The position numbers were made by a program, and so were the translations under genes. The notes under the pieces were generated by a model. The model worked only from the letters and a program-made list of their open reading frames with translations. It was not told the origin of the DNA and searched no databases. Below, one piece after another: positions 53,410 to 62,221 of a stretch of DNA of 64,000 bases. The DNA is from Afipia birgiae 34632. GTDB lineage: Bacteria > Pseudomonadota > Alphaproteobacteria > Rhizobiales > Xanthobacteraceae. Numbering within the stretch: position 1 is the stretch's first letter; each line of letters opens with the position of its first letter. Location: positions 1,180,392-1,244,391 of the forward strand of contig NZ_HG326652.1 of the NCBI RefSeq assembly GCF_000308295.2, in the 5' to 3' direction.

Positions 53410-54576
53410 TTACGAACCCGGCTTGATCAGCGACCAGTCGCCGCCCTTGATTTCCAGCATGCGGAAAGCGGAGAGATCGAGGCCAAGGTGATCAGTCGGC
53501 GTCATGTTCACAATGCCGCCGGTACCGACAAAGCCCTTGGTCTTCTCGATCTCGTCACGAATCTTCTTCGGGTCGTTTGAACCGGCGCGCTTCATGGCGT
53601 CGATCAGGATGTACAGGCCGTCATAGGCATGGCCGCCGAAGGTCGAGACAGGGCTCTTCGCGGTGTCCTCATAGGTCTTCTTGTAGTCGACAACGACTTT
53701 CTTCTGCGGATCGCCGTCCGGCAGCTTGTCGCCAACAAGAAGTGCTGCTGCCGGCAGACGGATGCCTTCAGCCGCAGCGCCCGCGAGTTCGATGAAGCTC
53801 TTCGAGGCTACGCCGTGGCTCTGATAGAGCGGCGTCGCGGTCATGCCGAGCTGCGCATAGTTGCGGGTGACGATCGCAGGTCCCTGCCCGAAGCCGGGAT
53901 TGACGATGGCCTGAACTCCGGCCGTGTTCTTGATCTTGGTCAGCTGGCCGGTCATGTCGCTATCGCGCGGACCGTAGCTCTCCTCAGTGATGATCTTGAT
54001 ATCGTAGTTCGGTGCAACCTTAGTGCACTGGGCCTTCATCGAAGCGCCGAAGCCATCGGTGCCCGAGATCATGGCAATGTTCGTGAGCTTGCGCTGCTTC
54101 AGGTTCTCGAAGATCTTTTCGCACGCCATCTTGTCGGTATGAGGCGTCTTGAAGACATACTTGCGGACCGGATCGATGATTTCGACCGCACCGCCGAACG
54201 AAATAAACGGAACCTGCGCTTCCTCAAAAACCGGGATCATTGCCATGGTCGTGCCGGTGGTCGAACCGCCCGCCATTGCGATAACCTTATCGTCCTCGAT
54301 CAGACGCGTAGCGAATGTGCGCGCCTTGTTGGCGTCGCCGCCGTCGTCATAGACGATGAGTTCGATTTTCTTGCCGTTAACGCCGCCAGCAGCGTTGATC
54401 TTGTCGACATACATCCGCAGCGTCTTGTCTTCAGGCTCGCCGAGAAACGAAGCCGGGCCCGTCACCGAAAGGACGGAACCGATCTTTACAGTCTGCTGCG
54501 CGAATGCTGGGCTTCCGAATGCCAATCCGGCGGCACCGGCGGCCAAAAAGAGTTTCAATGCTGAAGTCGGCTTCAT
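53410..54576 (-). CDS. livK: ABC transporter substrate-binding protein (LivK/HAAT family)
   Basis: 388 residues. The ATG at 54576 follows a strong GGGAGGAAACC. Signal peptide MKPTSALKLFLAAGAAGLAF, cut after AFAQQ. Periplasmic binding protein type I: KIGSVLSVTGPASFLGEPED, NGKKIELIVYDDGGDANKAR, DKVIAMAGGSTTGTTMAMIP. Its promoter region is shared with the divergent paaG and contains a TetR-type palindrome, so an aromatic acid ligand such as phenylacetate is plausible; that is inference. Confidence 0.94.
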   Translation of the reverse strand: MKPTSALKLFLAAGAAGLAFGSPAFAQQTVKIGSVLSVTGPASFLGEPEDKTLRMYVDKINAAGGVNGKKIELIVYDDGGDANKARTFATRLIEDDKVIAMAGGSTTGTTMAMIPVFEEAQVPFISFGGAVEIIDPVRKYVFKTPHTDKMACEKIFENLKQRKLTNIAMISGTDGFGASMKAQCTKVAPNYDIKIITEESYGPRDSDMTGQLTKIKNTAGVQAIVNPGFGQGPAIVTRNYAQLGMTATPLYQSHGVASKSFIELAGAAAEGIRLPAAALLVGDKLPDGDPQKKVVVDYKKTYEDTAKSPVSTFGGHAYDGLYILIDAMKRAGSNDPKKIRDEIEKTKGFVGTGGIVNMTPTDHLGLDLSAFRMLEIKGGDWSLIKPGS

Positions 54577-54691
54577 GGTTTCCTCCCTGATGATGGGCGC
54601 CCGTTTTGGAGAGCTTGCCCGGCGCATCTTGTTCGTCACATCGGCGAATTGTCCCATGCGATCTGATGCGCTTCTGACCCCATCAATATAA

Positions 54692-54711
54692 TTGACCGAA
54701 CGGTTGGTCAA
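54692..54711. promoter_or_regulatory. Probable TetR/PaaR operator
   Basis: The sequence is TTGACCGAACGGTTGGTCAA: arms TTGACC and GGTCAA are exact inverted copies around an 8-base centre, the size and look of a TetR-family site. It lies 115 bases upstream of livK and 52 bases upstream of paaG, between the divergent genes. The TetR protein encoded at 57436-58071 in the same cluster is the obvious candidate binder. I noticed no second copy elsewhere in the window. Confidence 0.7.
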
Positions 54712-54763
54712 TAGTAACCTGATCTCCAACGGCCGACAGAAACAGGCCGATTGGGAGGACGCT

Positions 54764-55555
54764 GTGGACAAAGATGTGATCCTGACCGAGATCCGCGACG
54801 GATATCGCGTCATCACGCTCAACAGGCCTGACAGCCTCAACTCGTTCAACGCAAGCGTGCACGCCGCGCTCGATAAGGCGTTAACCGAAGCGGAGGCCGA
54901 CAAGACATGTCGTGCGCTGATCCTCACGGGCGCAGGACGAGGATTTTGCGCCGGACAGGATTTGTCCGAGGTTGACTTTGTCCCTGGCCAGAAGCCCGAT
55001 CTCACAGTCACGCTGGACCGGCACTACAATCCCCTTATCCGCAGATTGCGAAAACTGCCGCTCCCGATCGTCTGCGCGGTGAATGGCGTGGCTGCCGGCG
55101 GCGGCGCCAATGTCGCCTTTGCCTGCGATATCGTTCTGGCTGCGCGCTCCGCCAAGTTCATTCAGGCCTTTTCCAAAATCGCCCTTGTCCCTGATTGCGG
55201 CGGCACATGGTTCCTGCCGCGCCTTGCGGGAAGTGCGCGTGCTCGGGCTCTCGCAATGCTGGCCGAGCCCGTCTCCGCAGAACAGGCGGAATCCTGGGGG
55301 ATGATCTGGAAGGTGGTGGACGATGCCAGTCTGATGGCAGAAGCACACCGCCTTGCGGCCCATCTCGCGAAACAGCCGACCAGCGCCCTCGCCCTGACCA
55401 AACAAGCGATTGACGCATCCGAGACCAACACGCTCGATCAGCAACTCGATCTCGAACGCGATCTTCAGGGACAGGCAGGCCGCGCTCCGGATTTTGCGGA
55501 AGGCGTGACTGCATTCCTTGAAAAGCGCGCGCCTCGTTTCGTCGGAGGCATCTGA
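54764..55555 (+). CDS. paaG: 1,2-epoxyphenylacetyl-CoA isomerase
   Basis: A crotonase-fold isomerase that turns ring-1,2-epoxyphenylacetyl-CoA into the oxepin. The start is GTG at 54764, preceded by GGGAGG at good spacing, giving 263 residues like E. coli PaaG (262); an upstream ATG at 54692 lies inside the operator and is unlikely. Family motifs: GAGRGFCAGQDLSEVD, NGVAAGGGANVAFACDIVLA, FSKIALVPDCGGTWFLPRL. Its stop overlaps the paaI start (TGATG). Confidence 0.93.
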   Translation: MDKDVILTEIRDGYRVITLNRPDSLNSFNASVHAALDKALTEAEADKTCRALILTGAGRGFCAGQDLSEVDFVPGQKPDLTVTLDRHYNPLIRRLRKLPLPIVCAVNGVAAGGGANVAFACDIVLAARSAKFIQAFSKIALVPDCGGTWFLPRLAGSARARALAMLAEPVSAEQAESWGMIWKVVDDASLMAEAHRLAAHLAKQPTSALALTKQAIDASETNTLDQQLDLERDLQGQAGRAPDFAEGVTAFLEKRAPRFVGGI

Positions 55556-56022
55556 TGGACGCATCCGTTGACGGCAACAAGGATCCGCAGGCGCTGGCCC
55601 AGGCTTGTGCAAACAAGATGTGGCAGGACGACCGGGCCAGCCAGGGACTCGGCATGAGCCTGCAGCGGATCGCGCCGGGCGAAGCAGTTCTCTCGATGAC
55701 TGTTCGCAAGGAGATGACCAACGGTCACGGCATCTGCCATGGCGGCTTTATCTTTACGCTCGCCGACTCCACGTTCGCGTTTGCCTGCAACACCTACAAC
55801 CAGCGCACCGTCGCACACCAATGCGCGGTGACGTTTCTCCAGTCGGTCCGCGAAGGTGAAACGCTGACCGCTCATGCCGTGGAACGCAACCGCGCGGGAC
55901 GCGGCGGCATTTACGACGTCACGGTCCGCGACGGCAGCAACAAGGTGATCGCCGAGTTTCGCGGACATTCGCGAACGATATCGGGCCAGTTGCTCGACAG
56001 CCACCCGCAAGACAACAAGTAG
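55555..56022 (+). CDS. paaI: Hydroxyphenylacetyl-CoA thioesterase PaaI
   Basis: A hotdog-fold acyl-CoA thioesterase of 155 residues that frees CoA from dead-end phenylacetyl-CoA derivatives. The catalytic region NGHGICHGGFIFTLADSTFA holds the family Gly-Gly and Asp, followed by the AVTFLQSVREGETLTAHAVE strand. Start codon overlaps the paaG stop by one base. Confidence 0.92.
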   Translation: MDASVDGNKDPQALAQACANKMWQDDRASQGLGMSLQRIAPGEAVLSMTVRKEMTNGHGICHGGFIFTLADSTFAFACNTYNQRTVAHQCAVTFLQSVREGETLTAHAVERNRAGRGGIYDVTVRDGSNKVIAEFRGHSRTISGQLLDSHPQDNK

Positions 56023-56037
56023 GATTGGGAGAGAACG

Positions 56038-57369
56038 TTGCTTCAGATACCGCTGCGCAAGCTCGACCGGTTGACGCCCGAACCGACGGAACTCGATCGT
56101 TACGAGATCGCCTCCCGCGACGACATTCGCGCGCTTCAGCGCGAGCGGCTGGCCTGGTCGCTCCGCCATGCGTATGAAAACGTGCCGCACTACCGCGCGA
56201 AATTCGATGCCGCAGGCGTCACCCCGGATTCATTCAAAGACCTTCCTGATCTGGCGAAGTTTCCCTTCACGATCAAAACCGATCTGCGGGACAACTATCC
56301 GTTCGGCATGTTCGCCGTACCTCAATCGGACGTTGCACGTATCCATGCGTCGTCAGGCACGACGGGCAAGCCGACCGTTGTCGGCTACACCAAGCGCGAT
56401 ATCGAAACCTGGAGCGATGTTGTCGCACGCTCGATCCGCGCCGCGGGTGGCCGCGCGGGCATGAAGGTGCATATCGCGTATGGATATGGCTTGTTCACCG
56501 GCGGCCTCGGCGCGCATTACGGCGCGGAGCGCTTGGGTTGCACCGTCATCCCGATTTCTGGCGGCATGACAGAGCGTCAGGTCCAGCTCATCAACGACTT
56601 CAAACCCGAAGTCATCATGGTGACGCCGTCCTACATGCTGGCGATCCTTGACGAATTCAGGAAACAGGGGCTCGACCCGCGGAAATCCTCGCTGCGGATC
56701 GGCATCTTCGGCGCGGAGCCGTGGACCAACGCCATGCGCGAGGAGATCGAGGAGGCTTTCGATCTTCACGCCGTCGATATTTACGGGCTGTCCGAGGTGA
56801 TGGGCCCGGGGGTCGCCAGCGAATGCGTCGAGACCAAGGATGGCCTTCACATCTGGGAGGACCACTTCTATCCCGAGGTCATCAACCCCGCGACGGGTGA
56901 AGTGCTGCCCGACGGCGAGAAGGGCGAACTGGTCTTCACGTCGCTGACAAAGGAAGCCATGCCCGTCATCCGCTATCGGACGCGGGACCTGACACGGCTT
57001 CTGCCCGGAACGGCGCGGTCACTGCGGCGGATGGAAAAGGTCACGGGACGCTCCGACGACATGATGATCGTTCGCGGCGTTAATGTGTTCCCTACCCAGA
57101 TCGAGGAAAAGCTTCTCACCATCCACGATCTCTCCCTGCACTACCAGCTTGTGCTCACCCGCGAGGGCCGCATGGACAACATGGAAATCCAGGTCGAAGC
57201 GCGGCCGGAAGCCAGCTTCCCCGCACGCGAGGCTGCGACCAGGCAATTGGTGCAGTCGGTGAAGGACACCATCGGAATCACGGCAGTGGTCACAGTGCTC
57301 GATTCGGGAAGCATCGAACGCTCCGTCGGCAAGGCCAAGCGCATCATCGATCGCCGGCCCAAAGCATGA
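56038..57369 (+). CDS. paaK: Phenylacetate-CoA ligase
   Basis: Activates phenylacetate with ATP and CoA, the entry step of the pathway. 443 residues, starting with TTG at 56038 after GGGAGAG; the product begins MLQIPLRKLDRLTPEPTELD. The adenylate-forming P-loop HASSGTTGKPTVVGYTKRD is near residues 102-121, with YGLSEVMGPGVASEC and the C-terminal RSDDMMIVRGVNVFPTQIEE with RSVGKAKRI. The TGA stop lies inside a palindromic repeat. Confidence 0.96.
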   Translation: MLQIPLRKLDRLTPEPTELDRYEIASRDDIRALQRERLAWSLRHAYENVPHYRAKFDAAGVTPDSFKDLPDLAKFPFTIKTDLRDNYPFGMFAVPQSDVARIHASSGTTGKPTVVGYTKRDIETWSDVVARSIRAAGGRAGMKVHIAYGYGLFTGGLGAHYGAERLGCTVIPISGGMTERQVQLINDFKPEVIMVTPSYMLAILDEFRKQGLDPRKSSLRIGIFGAEPWTNAMREEIEEAFDLHAVDIYGLSEVMGPGVASECVETKDGLHIWEDHFYPEVINPATGEVLPDGEKGELVFTSLTKEAMPVIRYRTRDLTRLLPGTARSLRRMEKVTGRSDDMMIVRGVNVFPTQIEEKLLTIHDLSLHYQLVLTREGRMDNMEIQVEARPEASFPAREAATRQLVQSVKDTIGITAVVTVLDSGSIERSVGKAKRIIDRRPKA

Positions 57370-57405
57370 TCCGGAAAATGGATACCGGTTTCCCGCAGAT
57401 CATGC
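57364..57405. repeat. Dispersed palindromic repeat (GCATGATCCGGAAAA type)
   Basis: GCATGATC and GATCATGC form the ends, with an interior GGAAA...ACCGGTTTCCC that pairs imperfectly. Elements of this consensus are abundant in Bradyrhizobium and relatives (recalled). The left end supplies the stop codon of paaK. Confidence 0.75.
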
Positions 57406-57435
57406 TCGCTTAGAGACTAAGGAATAGAATTTCAA

Positions 57436-58071
57436 ATGGCCCGCAGCCGCGCCAACGACTACGACGATAAACGACAGGCGATCCTCGATCGCTCGGCGGA
57501 GCTTTTCTCGGCGCACGGTTACGACCGCGCATCGATGAACAAGATCGCCGAAGCCTGCGGCGTGTCGAAGGCCAACCTCTATCATTACTACAAGGACAAG
57601 GAAGGCCTGCTGTTCGACGTCATCCGCTTCCATCTGAAAGAGTTGCTGGAAGTCGTCGAAACAGCAGACGATCCAGGCGCGCCACCTGAAGCGCGGCTGC
57701 GCGGCCTGATTGCGGCGCTGCTGGAAGCGTATCGGGATGCCGATTCCCAGCACAACGTGCAGATCAGCAGCATGCGGTTTCTGCCTCATGAGCGTCAGAC
57801 CGAACTAAAGAGGATGGAGCGCGATCTCGTCATCATCTTTTCTTCGGCTGTCGTGGGCGTCGCCCCTCACCTCAAGGGCACCAAGATGCTGACACCGGTA
57901 ACCATGTCGCTGTTCGGCATGGTCAACTGGCATTACCTCTGGTTCAAAAGCACCGGATCGGTCAGCCGCGCCGAATACGCCGAGCTCGTGACAAGGCTGA
58001 TCGTTGACGGCGCGCGCAACGTTCTCAAGCAACCGTCGAAGACATCGAAGCGCGCTGCAGCGGCGGAATAG
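57436..58071 (+). CDS. paaR: TetR-family regulator of the paa cluster (PaaR-like)
   Basis: 211 residues. An N-terminal helix-turn-helix (RQAILDRSAELFSAHGYDRA, then KIAEACGVSKANLYHYYKDK) is followed by a ligand-binding domain. It is encoded between paaK and paaZ. Family knowledge: TetR-type PaaR repressors respond to phenylacetyl-CoA, and the palindrome at 54692-54711 is a suitable operator. Autoregulation through the operon promoter is likely. Confidence 0.9.
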   Translation: MARSRANDYDDKRQAILDRSAELFSAHGYDRASMNKIAEACGVSKANLYHYYKDKEGLLFDVIRFHLKELLEVVETADDPGAPPEARLRGLIAALLEAYRDADSQHNVQISSMRFLPHERQTELKRMERDLVIIFSSAVVGVAPHLKGTKMLTPVTMSLFGMVNWHYLWFKSTGSVSRAEYAELVTRLIVDGARNVLKQPSKTSKRAAAAE

Positions 58072-58119
58072 ACTCATTTCTCAATCGGTGCCTGAGGCAC
58101 CCAACCTCGAAGTGATCCC

Positions 58120-60153
58120 ATGAAACTCGACAGCTACGTCAGCGGACAATGGGCCGCACCAGGGCGCGATCTCATCGAAGTGCGCAGCGCCGTGACTGGC
58201 GATGTGATCGCAGAGGCAACGAGCGGCGGGCTGGATATGCACAGCGTGCTCGCCTACGCCCGCAATGTCGGCGGCAAGAATCTGCGCAAGCTGACGTTTC
58301 ACCAGCGTGCCGATCTGCTCAAGAAGCTCGCGCAATACCTGACCGAGCGCAAAGACCAGCTCTACAAGCTGTCGTTCCAGACCGGCGCCACGCGTACCGA
58401 TAACCTGATCGATGTCGATGGCGGTATTGGCACGCTGTTCGTCTACGCAGGCAAGGGACGCCGCGAGCTTCCGAATTCCACCTTCCTGCTGGACGGTGCG
58501 GTCGAGCCAATGGGCAAAGGCGGCACGTTCGCAGGCCAGCACATCGTCACCTCCTTGCAGGGCGTCGCAGTTCACATCAACGCGTTCAACTTCCCCTGCT
58601 GGGGCTTGCTTGAGAAGCTGGCACCCGCATTGCTTGCAGGCGTGCCGGTGGTATCGAAGCCCGCAACCGTCACCTCCTATGTTGCCCACGCGCTTGCGCG
58701 CATGATCTCCGAGTCCGGAATTCTCCCCGAAGGGACGTTCCAGTTCATAGTCGGCAGCACCGGCGACCTGTTCGATCACCTCACCTGCCAGGATGTTGTC
58801 TCGTTCACCGGATCTGCGGATACGTCCGAAAAGCTTCAGCGGCACCCGGTCATTGCGAAAGAAGCCGTCCGCTTCATCGCTGAGCGGGATTCGCTCAACG
58901 CGGCCATTCTCGCGCCGGACGCGAAACCCGGCACACCGGAATTCGACCTGTTCATCAAGGAAGTCGCCAAGGAAATGACGGTGAAGGCCGGGCAGAAGTG
59001 CACCGCGATCCGCCGCGCCTTCGCGCCATCGGCAAGTGTCGAGGCCGTCATCGAAGCGTTACGCGGGCGCCTCTCGAAGGTGGCCATCGGAAATCCTGAG
59101 CTGGAAACCGTTCGTATGGGACCGGTGGTCGGCCTCGACCAGCGCCGCGACGTTCTTGCCCACGTCAAGACGTTGCGAACGGAATCCCAGATCGTCGCGG
59201 GCGATCCTGACAACTTCACCGTGGAAGGCGCGGATGTGACCCGTGGTGCGTTCCTTCCCCCTCTCCTGCTGCATTGTGCCGATCCCATTCGCGCCAGTCA
59301 CGTCCATTCGATCGAGGCGTTCGGCCCGGTCTGCACCGTGATGGGTTACGGCGATCTCGAGGAAGCTATTGCGCTCACCAATCGCGGCGGCGGCAGTCTG
59401 GTCGCTTCGGTTTACACCCATGATCCAAAGATCGCGTCCGAGCTTGTGTTCGGCGTCGGTAGCTTCCACGGACGTCTGGTGATGATCGACCGCGACTGCG
59501 CCAAGGAACAAACCGGTCACGGCTCCCCGATGCCGCAGATGGTCCATGGCGGTCCCGGCCGCGCAGGCGGCGGCGAGGAATTGGGCGGCGTACGCAGCGT
59601 GCATCATTACATGCAGCGCACCGCGCTGCAGGGCTCGCCTGCGATGCTGACAGGCATCACCGGAAGCTGGACGAAGAATGCACCCGTCATCGAGAAGGAC
59701 CGGCATCCGTTCCGGTTTCATTTCGAGGACCTCGATGTCGGGCAGACCTTCTACTCGAAGGAACGCACCATTACGCTCGAGGACATCGAGCATTTCGCCC
59801 ATTTCACCGGCGATACGTTCTATGCCCACATGGACGAGGAAGCGACCAAGGGTCATCCGTTCTTTCCCGGCCGCGTCGCACATGGCTATCTCCTGCTGTC
59901 GTTCGCTGCAGGATTGTTTGTCGATCCCGATCCCGGTCCGGTACTCGCCAACTACGGTCTCGATTCACTGCGCTTCATCAAGCCCATCCAGCCGGGAGAG
60001 ACCATCAAGGTGCGGCTGACGGCGAAAGAAAAATCGCCGCGAAACAAGCAGTACGGCGAAGTGCGTTGGGATGTCGAGATTCTGACCGATAAAGACGAGT
60101 CTGCGGCAACTTATGAACTGCTGACGATGAATGCTGTGCGGCCCCAGAGCTAA
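58120..60153 (+). CDS. paaZ: Oxepin-CoA hydrolase / 3-oxo-5,6-dehydrosuberyl-CoA semialdehyde dehydrogenase
   Basis: A bifunctional ring-opening enzyme of 677 residues. Residues ~1-520 are an NADP-type aldehyde dehydrogenase, with FTGSADTSEKLQRHP, catalytic Cys near 294 in VKAGQKCTAIRRAF, and GPVCTVMGYGDLEEAIALTN. Residues ~540-677 are a MaoC-like R-specific hydratase domain with HFTGDTFYAHMDEEATKGHP and the active Asp/His, then FFPGRVAHGYLLLSFAAGLF. Length equals the E. coli protein (~681). It starts 48 bases after paaR. Confidence 0.96.
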   Translation: MKLDSYVSGQWAAPGRDLIEVRSAVTGDVIAEATSGGLDMHSVLAYARNVGGKNLRKLTFHQRADLLKKLAQYLTERKDQLYKLSFQTGATRTDNLIDVDGGIGTLFVYAGKGRRELPNSTFLLDGAVEPMGKGGTFAGQHIVTSLQGVAVHINAFNFPCWGLLEKLAPALLAGVPVVSKPATVTSYVAHALARMISESGILPEGTFQFIVGSTGDLFDHLTCQDVVSFTGSADTSEKLQRHPVIAKEAVRFIAERDSLNAAILAPDAKPGTPEFDLFIKEVAKEMTVKAGQKCTAIRRAFAPSASVEAVIEALRGRLSKVAIGNPELETVRMGPVVGLDQRRDVLAHVKTLRTESQIVAGDPDNFTVEGADVTRGAFLPPLLLHCADPIRASHVHSIEAFGPVCTVMGYGDLEEAIALTNRGGGSLVASVYTHDPKIASELVFGVGSFHGRLVMIDRDCAKEQTGHGSPMPQMVHGGPGRAGGGEELGGVRSVHHYMQRTALQGSPAMLTGITGSWTKNAPVIEKDRHPFRFHFEDLDVGQTFYSKERTITLEDIEHFAHFTGDTFYAHMDEEATKGHPFFPGRVAHGYLLLSFAAGLFVDPDPGPVLANYGLDSLRFIKPIQPGETIKVRLTAKEKSPRNKQYGEVRWDVEILTDKDESAATYELLTMNAVRPQS

Positions 60154-60182
60154 ATAGTGAAAACAACGAAAGGGAAAAATCG

Positions 60183-60488
60183 ATGATTCTTGTCACAGTG
60201 ATGTATCCGGTCGGCGAAGCATTCGACACCGACTATTATCTCAAGACGCACATGCCGCTGGTGAAGGATCGCTGGGGTCCGCTCGGGCTCAAGAGCGCGC
60301 AAGCCATCAAAGGGATCGCGAAGGCGGATGGCAGCGCGCCCGATTATCAAATGACCGCGCTGCTGACCTTCGGATCGATGGACGATTTCAAGGCCGCCGG
60401 AAAGGCGCACGGCAAGGAAATCTTCGCGGATATTCCAAATTTCACCAAGGCGCAGGCCGTGGTGCAGATCAACGACGTCGTTTTCTAG
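60183..60488 (+). CDS. EthD-family protein
   Basis: 101 residues, a dimeric alpha/beta barrel type: MILVTVMYPVGEAFDTDYYL with KTHMPLVKDRWGPLGLK, and the C-terminal FADIPNFTKAQAVVQINDVV. EthD proteins accompany cytochrome P450 (EthB) in ether degradation, and here a P450 follows 20 bases later. Strong AAAGGGAAAAA ribosome-binding site. Biochemical role unknown. Confidence 0.92.
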   Translation: MILVTVMYPVGEAFDTDYYLKTHMPLVKDRWGPLGLKSAQAIKGIAKADGSAPDYQMTALLTFGSMDDFKAAGKAHGKEIFADIPNFTKAQAVVQINDVVF

Positions 60489-60508
60489 ACCTCAGGCCGA
60501 TTGCATCG

Positions 60509-61774
60509 ATGGGTCAATCCCACACTGATCCACAAAGCACGCCTCGCCCGGTTTCGAGCGAGGACGCAGCGATTGTGCGCGGCTTCTCGCTCAAGAACCT
60601 TCCCGACGCATTCTATGATGATCCCTACCCGACCTATCGCGCGCTGCAATCCGCCGATCCGATCCATCGCATGCCGGACGGATCGCTGTTCCTGACGCGC
60701 CATCGCGATCTGGAAGCGATTTACAAGGATACGACGCGCTTCAGCTCCGACAAGAAGGTCGAGTTTGCACCGAAATACGGCGCGGACTCGCTGCTCTTCC
60801 AACACCATACCACCAGTCTCGTTTTCAACGATCCGCCGCTGCACACCCGCGTGCGGCGACTGATTGCCGGTGCGCTCAATCCGCGTGCTATCGCCGAGAT
60901 GGAGCCGGGCTTGATCGCTCTCGTCGACCGGCTGCTGGACGACATGCAATCGCGCGGCAACGTCGACCTGATCGAGGATTTCGCGTCCGCCATTCCAGTT
61001 GAAGTGATCGGAAACCTGCTCGCCATTCCCCACGAGGACCGAGCGCCGCTGCGCGGCTGGTCGCTGGCGATCCTCGGCGCGCTGGAGCCGTTCCTATCGG
61101 AGGATGTGCAGGCGCGCGGCGAGCGCGCAGTCAGCGAATTCCTCGGCTACCTTCGCCGGCTGGTTGCCGACCGGCGCGCACGGCCCGGCGACGCTGATCG
61201 TGACGTGTTGACCCGCCTGATCGAAGGTGAAGCGAACGGAGAGCGCCTGAGCGAGATCGAGCTTCTGCAGAATTGCATCTTCATCCTGAACGCCGGTCAC
61301 GAGACGACGACCAACCTGATCGGCAATGGGCTGGAACTGCTGCTGCGTTTCCCGACCGAACGCCAGCGCTTGATTGATGATCCTTCCCTGATCAAGACGG
61401 CCGTCGAGGAATTCCTGCGGTTTGAATCTTCGAACCAGCTCGGAAACCGCCGCGTCGTGCAGGACACCGAACTCGACGGCGTAACAATTCCGGAAGGCGC
61501 ACTGATCACGCTCTGCATCGGCGCGGCGAACCGGGATCCCGACGTATTTGCACAACCGGAGCGGCTCGACATCGGCCGCTCGCCGAACCGCCACCTCGCG
61601 TTCGCCTCCGGCGCACATGCCTGTGTCGGCCTCACTCTCGCGCGCCTTGAAGGCCGGATCGCCATTAGCCGGTTTCTCGCTCGCTTCCCGAATTTCGCGG
61701 CGAACGGACCCGCCCATCGGGCAAGGCGTGTGCGCTTTCGCGGCTTCACATCGCTTCCCGTCACCCTCGCCTAG
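60509..61774 (+). CDS. Cytochrome P450
   Basis: A bacterial class I soluble P450 of 421 residues. The I-helix ILNAGHETTTNLIGNGL has the oxygen-binding (A/G)G-x-(D/E)-T-T, the K-helix ExxR is EFLRFES (AVEEFLRFESSNQ), and the heme-binding segment HLAFASGAHACVGLTLARLE has the thiolate Cys near residue 372. Hydroxylates or dealkylates an unknown substrate, possibly a compound feeding into phenylacetate. No dedicated ferredoxin or ferredoxin reductase is visible in the window. Confidence 0.94.
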   Translation: MGQSHTDPQSTPRPVSSEDAAIVRGFSLKNLPDAFYDDPYPTYRALQSADPIHRMPDGSLFLTRHRDLEAIYKDTTRFSSDKKVEFAPKYGADSLLFQHHTTSLVFNDPPLHTRVRRLIAGALNPRAIAEMEPGLIALVDRLLDDMQSRGNVDLIEDFASAIPVEVIGNLLAIPHEDRAPLRGWSLAILGALEPFLSEDVQARGERAVSEFLGYLRRLVADRRARPGDADRDVLTRLIEGEANGERLSEIELLQNCIFILNAGHETTTNLIGNGLELLLRFPTERQRLIDDPSLIKTAVEEFLRFESSNQLGNRRVVQDTELDGVTIPEGALITLCIGAANRDPDVFAQPERLDIGRSPNRHLAFASGAHACVGLTLARLEGRIAISRFLARFPNFAANGPAHRARRVRFRGFTSLPVTLA

Positions 61775-61795
61775 ACTTCATTCACAGGACACCGC

Positions 61796-62221
61796 ATGCC
61801 GACATTCGACAAAGCCGCCGCTACAACCCTGCTCGCATCCGTCTTCGCGCAGTGGGTCCAGGACCTTGACCTGTCGATTGAAAGCATTGAGGGCGACAGC
61901 GCGGTGCTGCGGATGCGCTTCTCCGACAGGCTGTGCCGGGACAACGGCGTGGTCTGCGGTCAGGCACTGATGAGTTTGGCCGATACCGCGATGGTGTTTG
62001 CGATCTGCTCCGCGGCCGGCGAATACTTTCCGATGACCACAGTGGATCAGACGATCCACTTCATGCGGCCTGCCATGCGTGCAGACCTATTGGCGGAAGC
62101 GCGCGTCGTGCGGATGGGCAAGACGATGGCTTACGGCAGCGTGTTGCTCCGGACGGACGGCGACGCGCGGCCCGTCGCGATGGCACAAACGGCCTATGCC
62201 CTGCTGCGCGAGGGCAAATAG
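61796..62221 (+). CDS. PaaI-family hotdog thioesterase
   Basis: 141 residues: a hotdog fold with FSDRLCRDNGVVCGQALMSL, an Asp in ADTAMVFAICS, and TTVDQTIHFMRPAMRADLLA. Second thioesterase of the cluster and more distant from PaaI (55555-56022). The last plus-strand gene; its TAG at 62219-62221 directly abuts the paaE stop codon from the other strand. Confidence 0.88.
   Translation: MPTFDKAAATTLLASVFAQWVQDLDLSIESIEGDSAVLRMRFSDRLCRDNGVVCGQALMSLADTAMVFAICSAAGEYFPMTTVDQTIHFMRPAMRADLLAEARVVRMGKTMAYGSVLLRTDGDARPVAMAQTAYALLREGK

Noticed and set aside
54692..54763. Longer paaG reading frame from ATG 54692
   Set aside because: That ATG is in the operator palindrome; the GTG at 54764 has GGGAGG and gives the family length.
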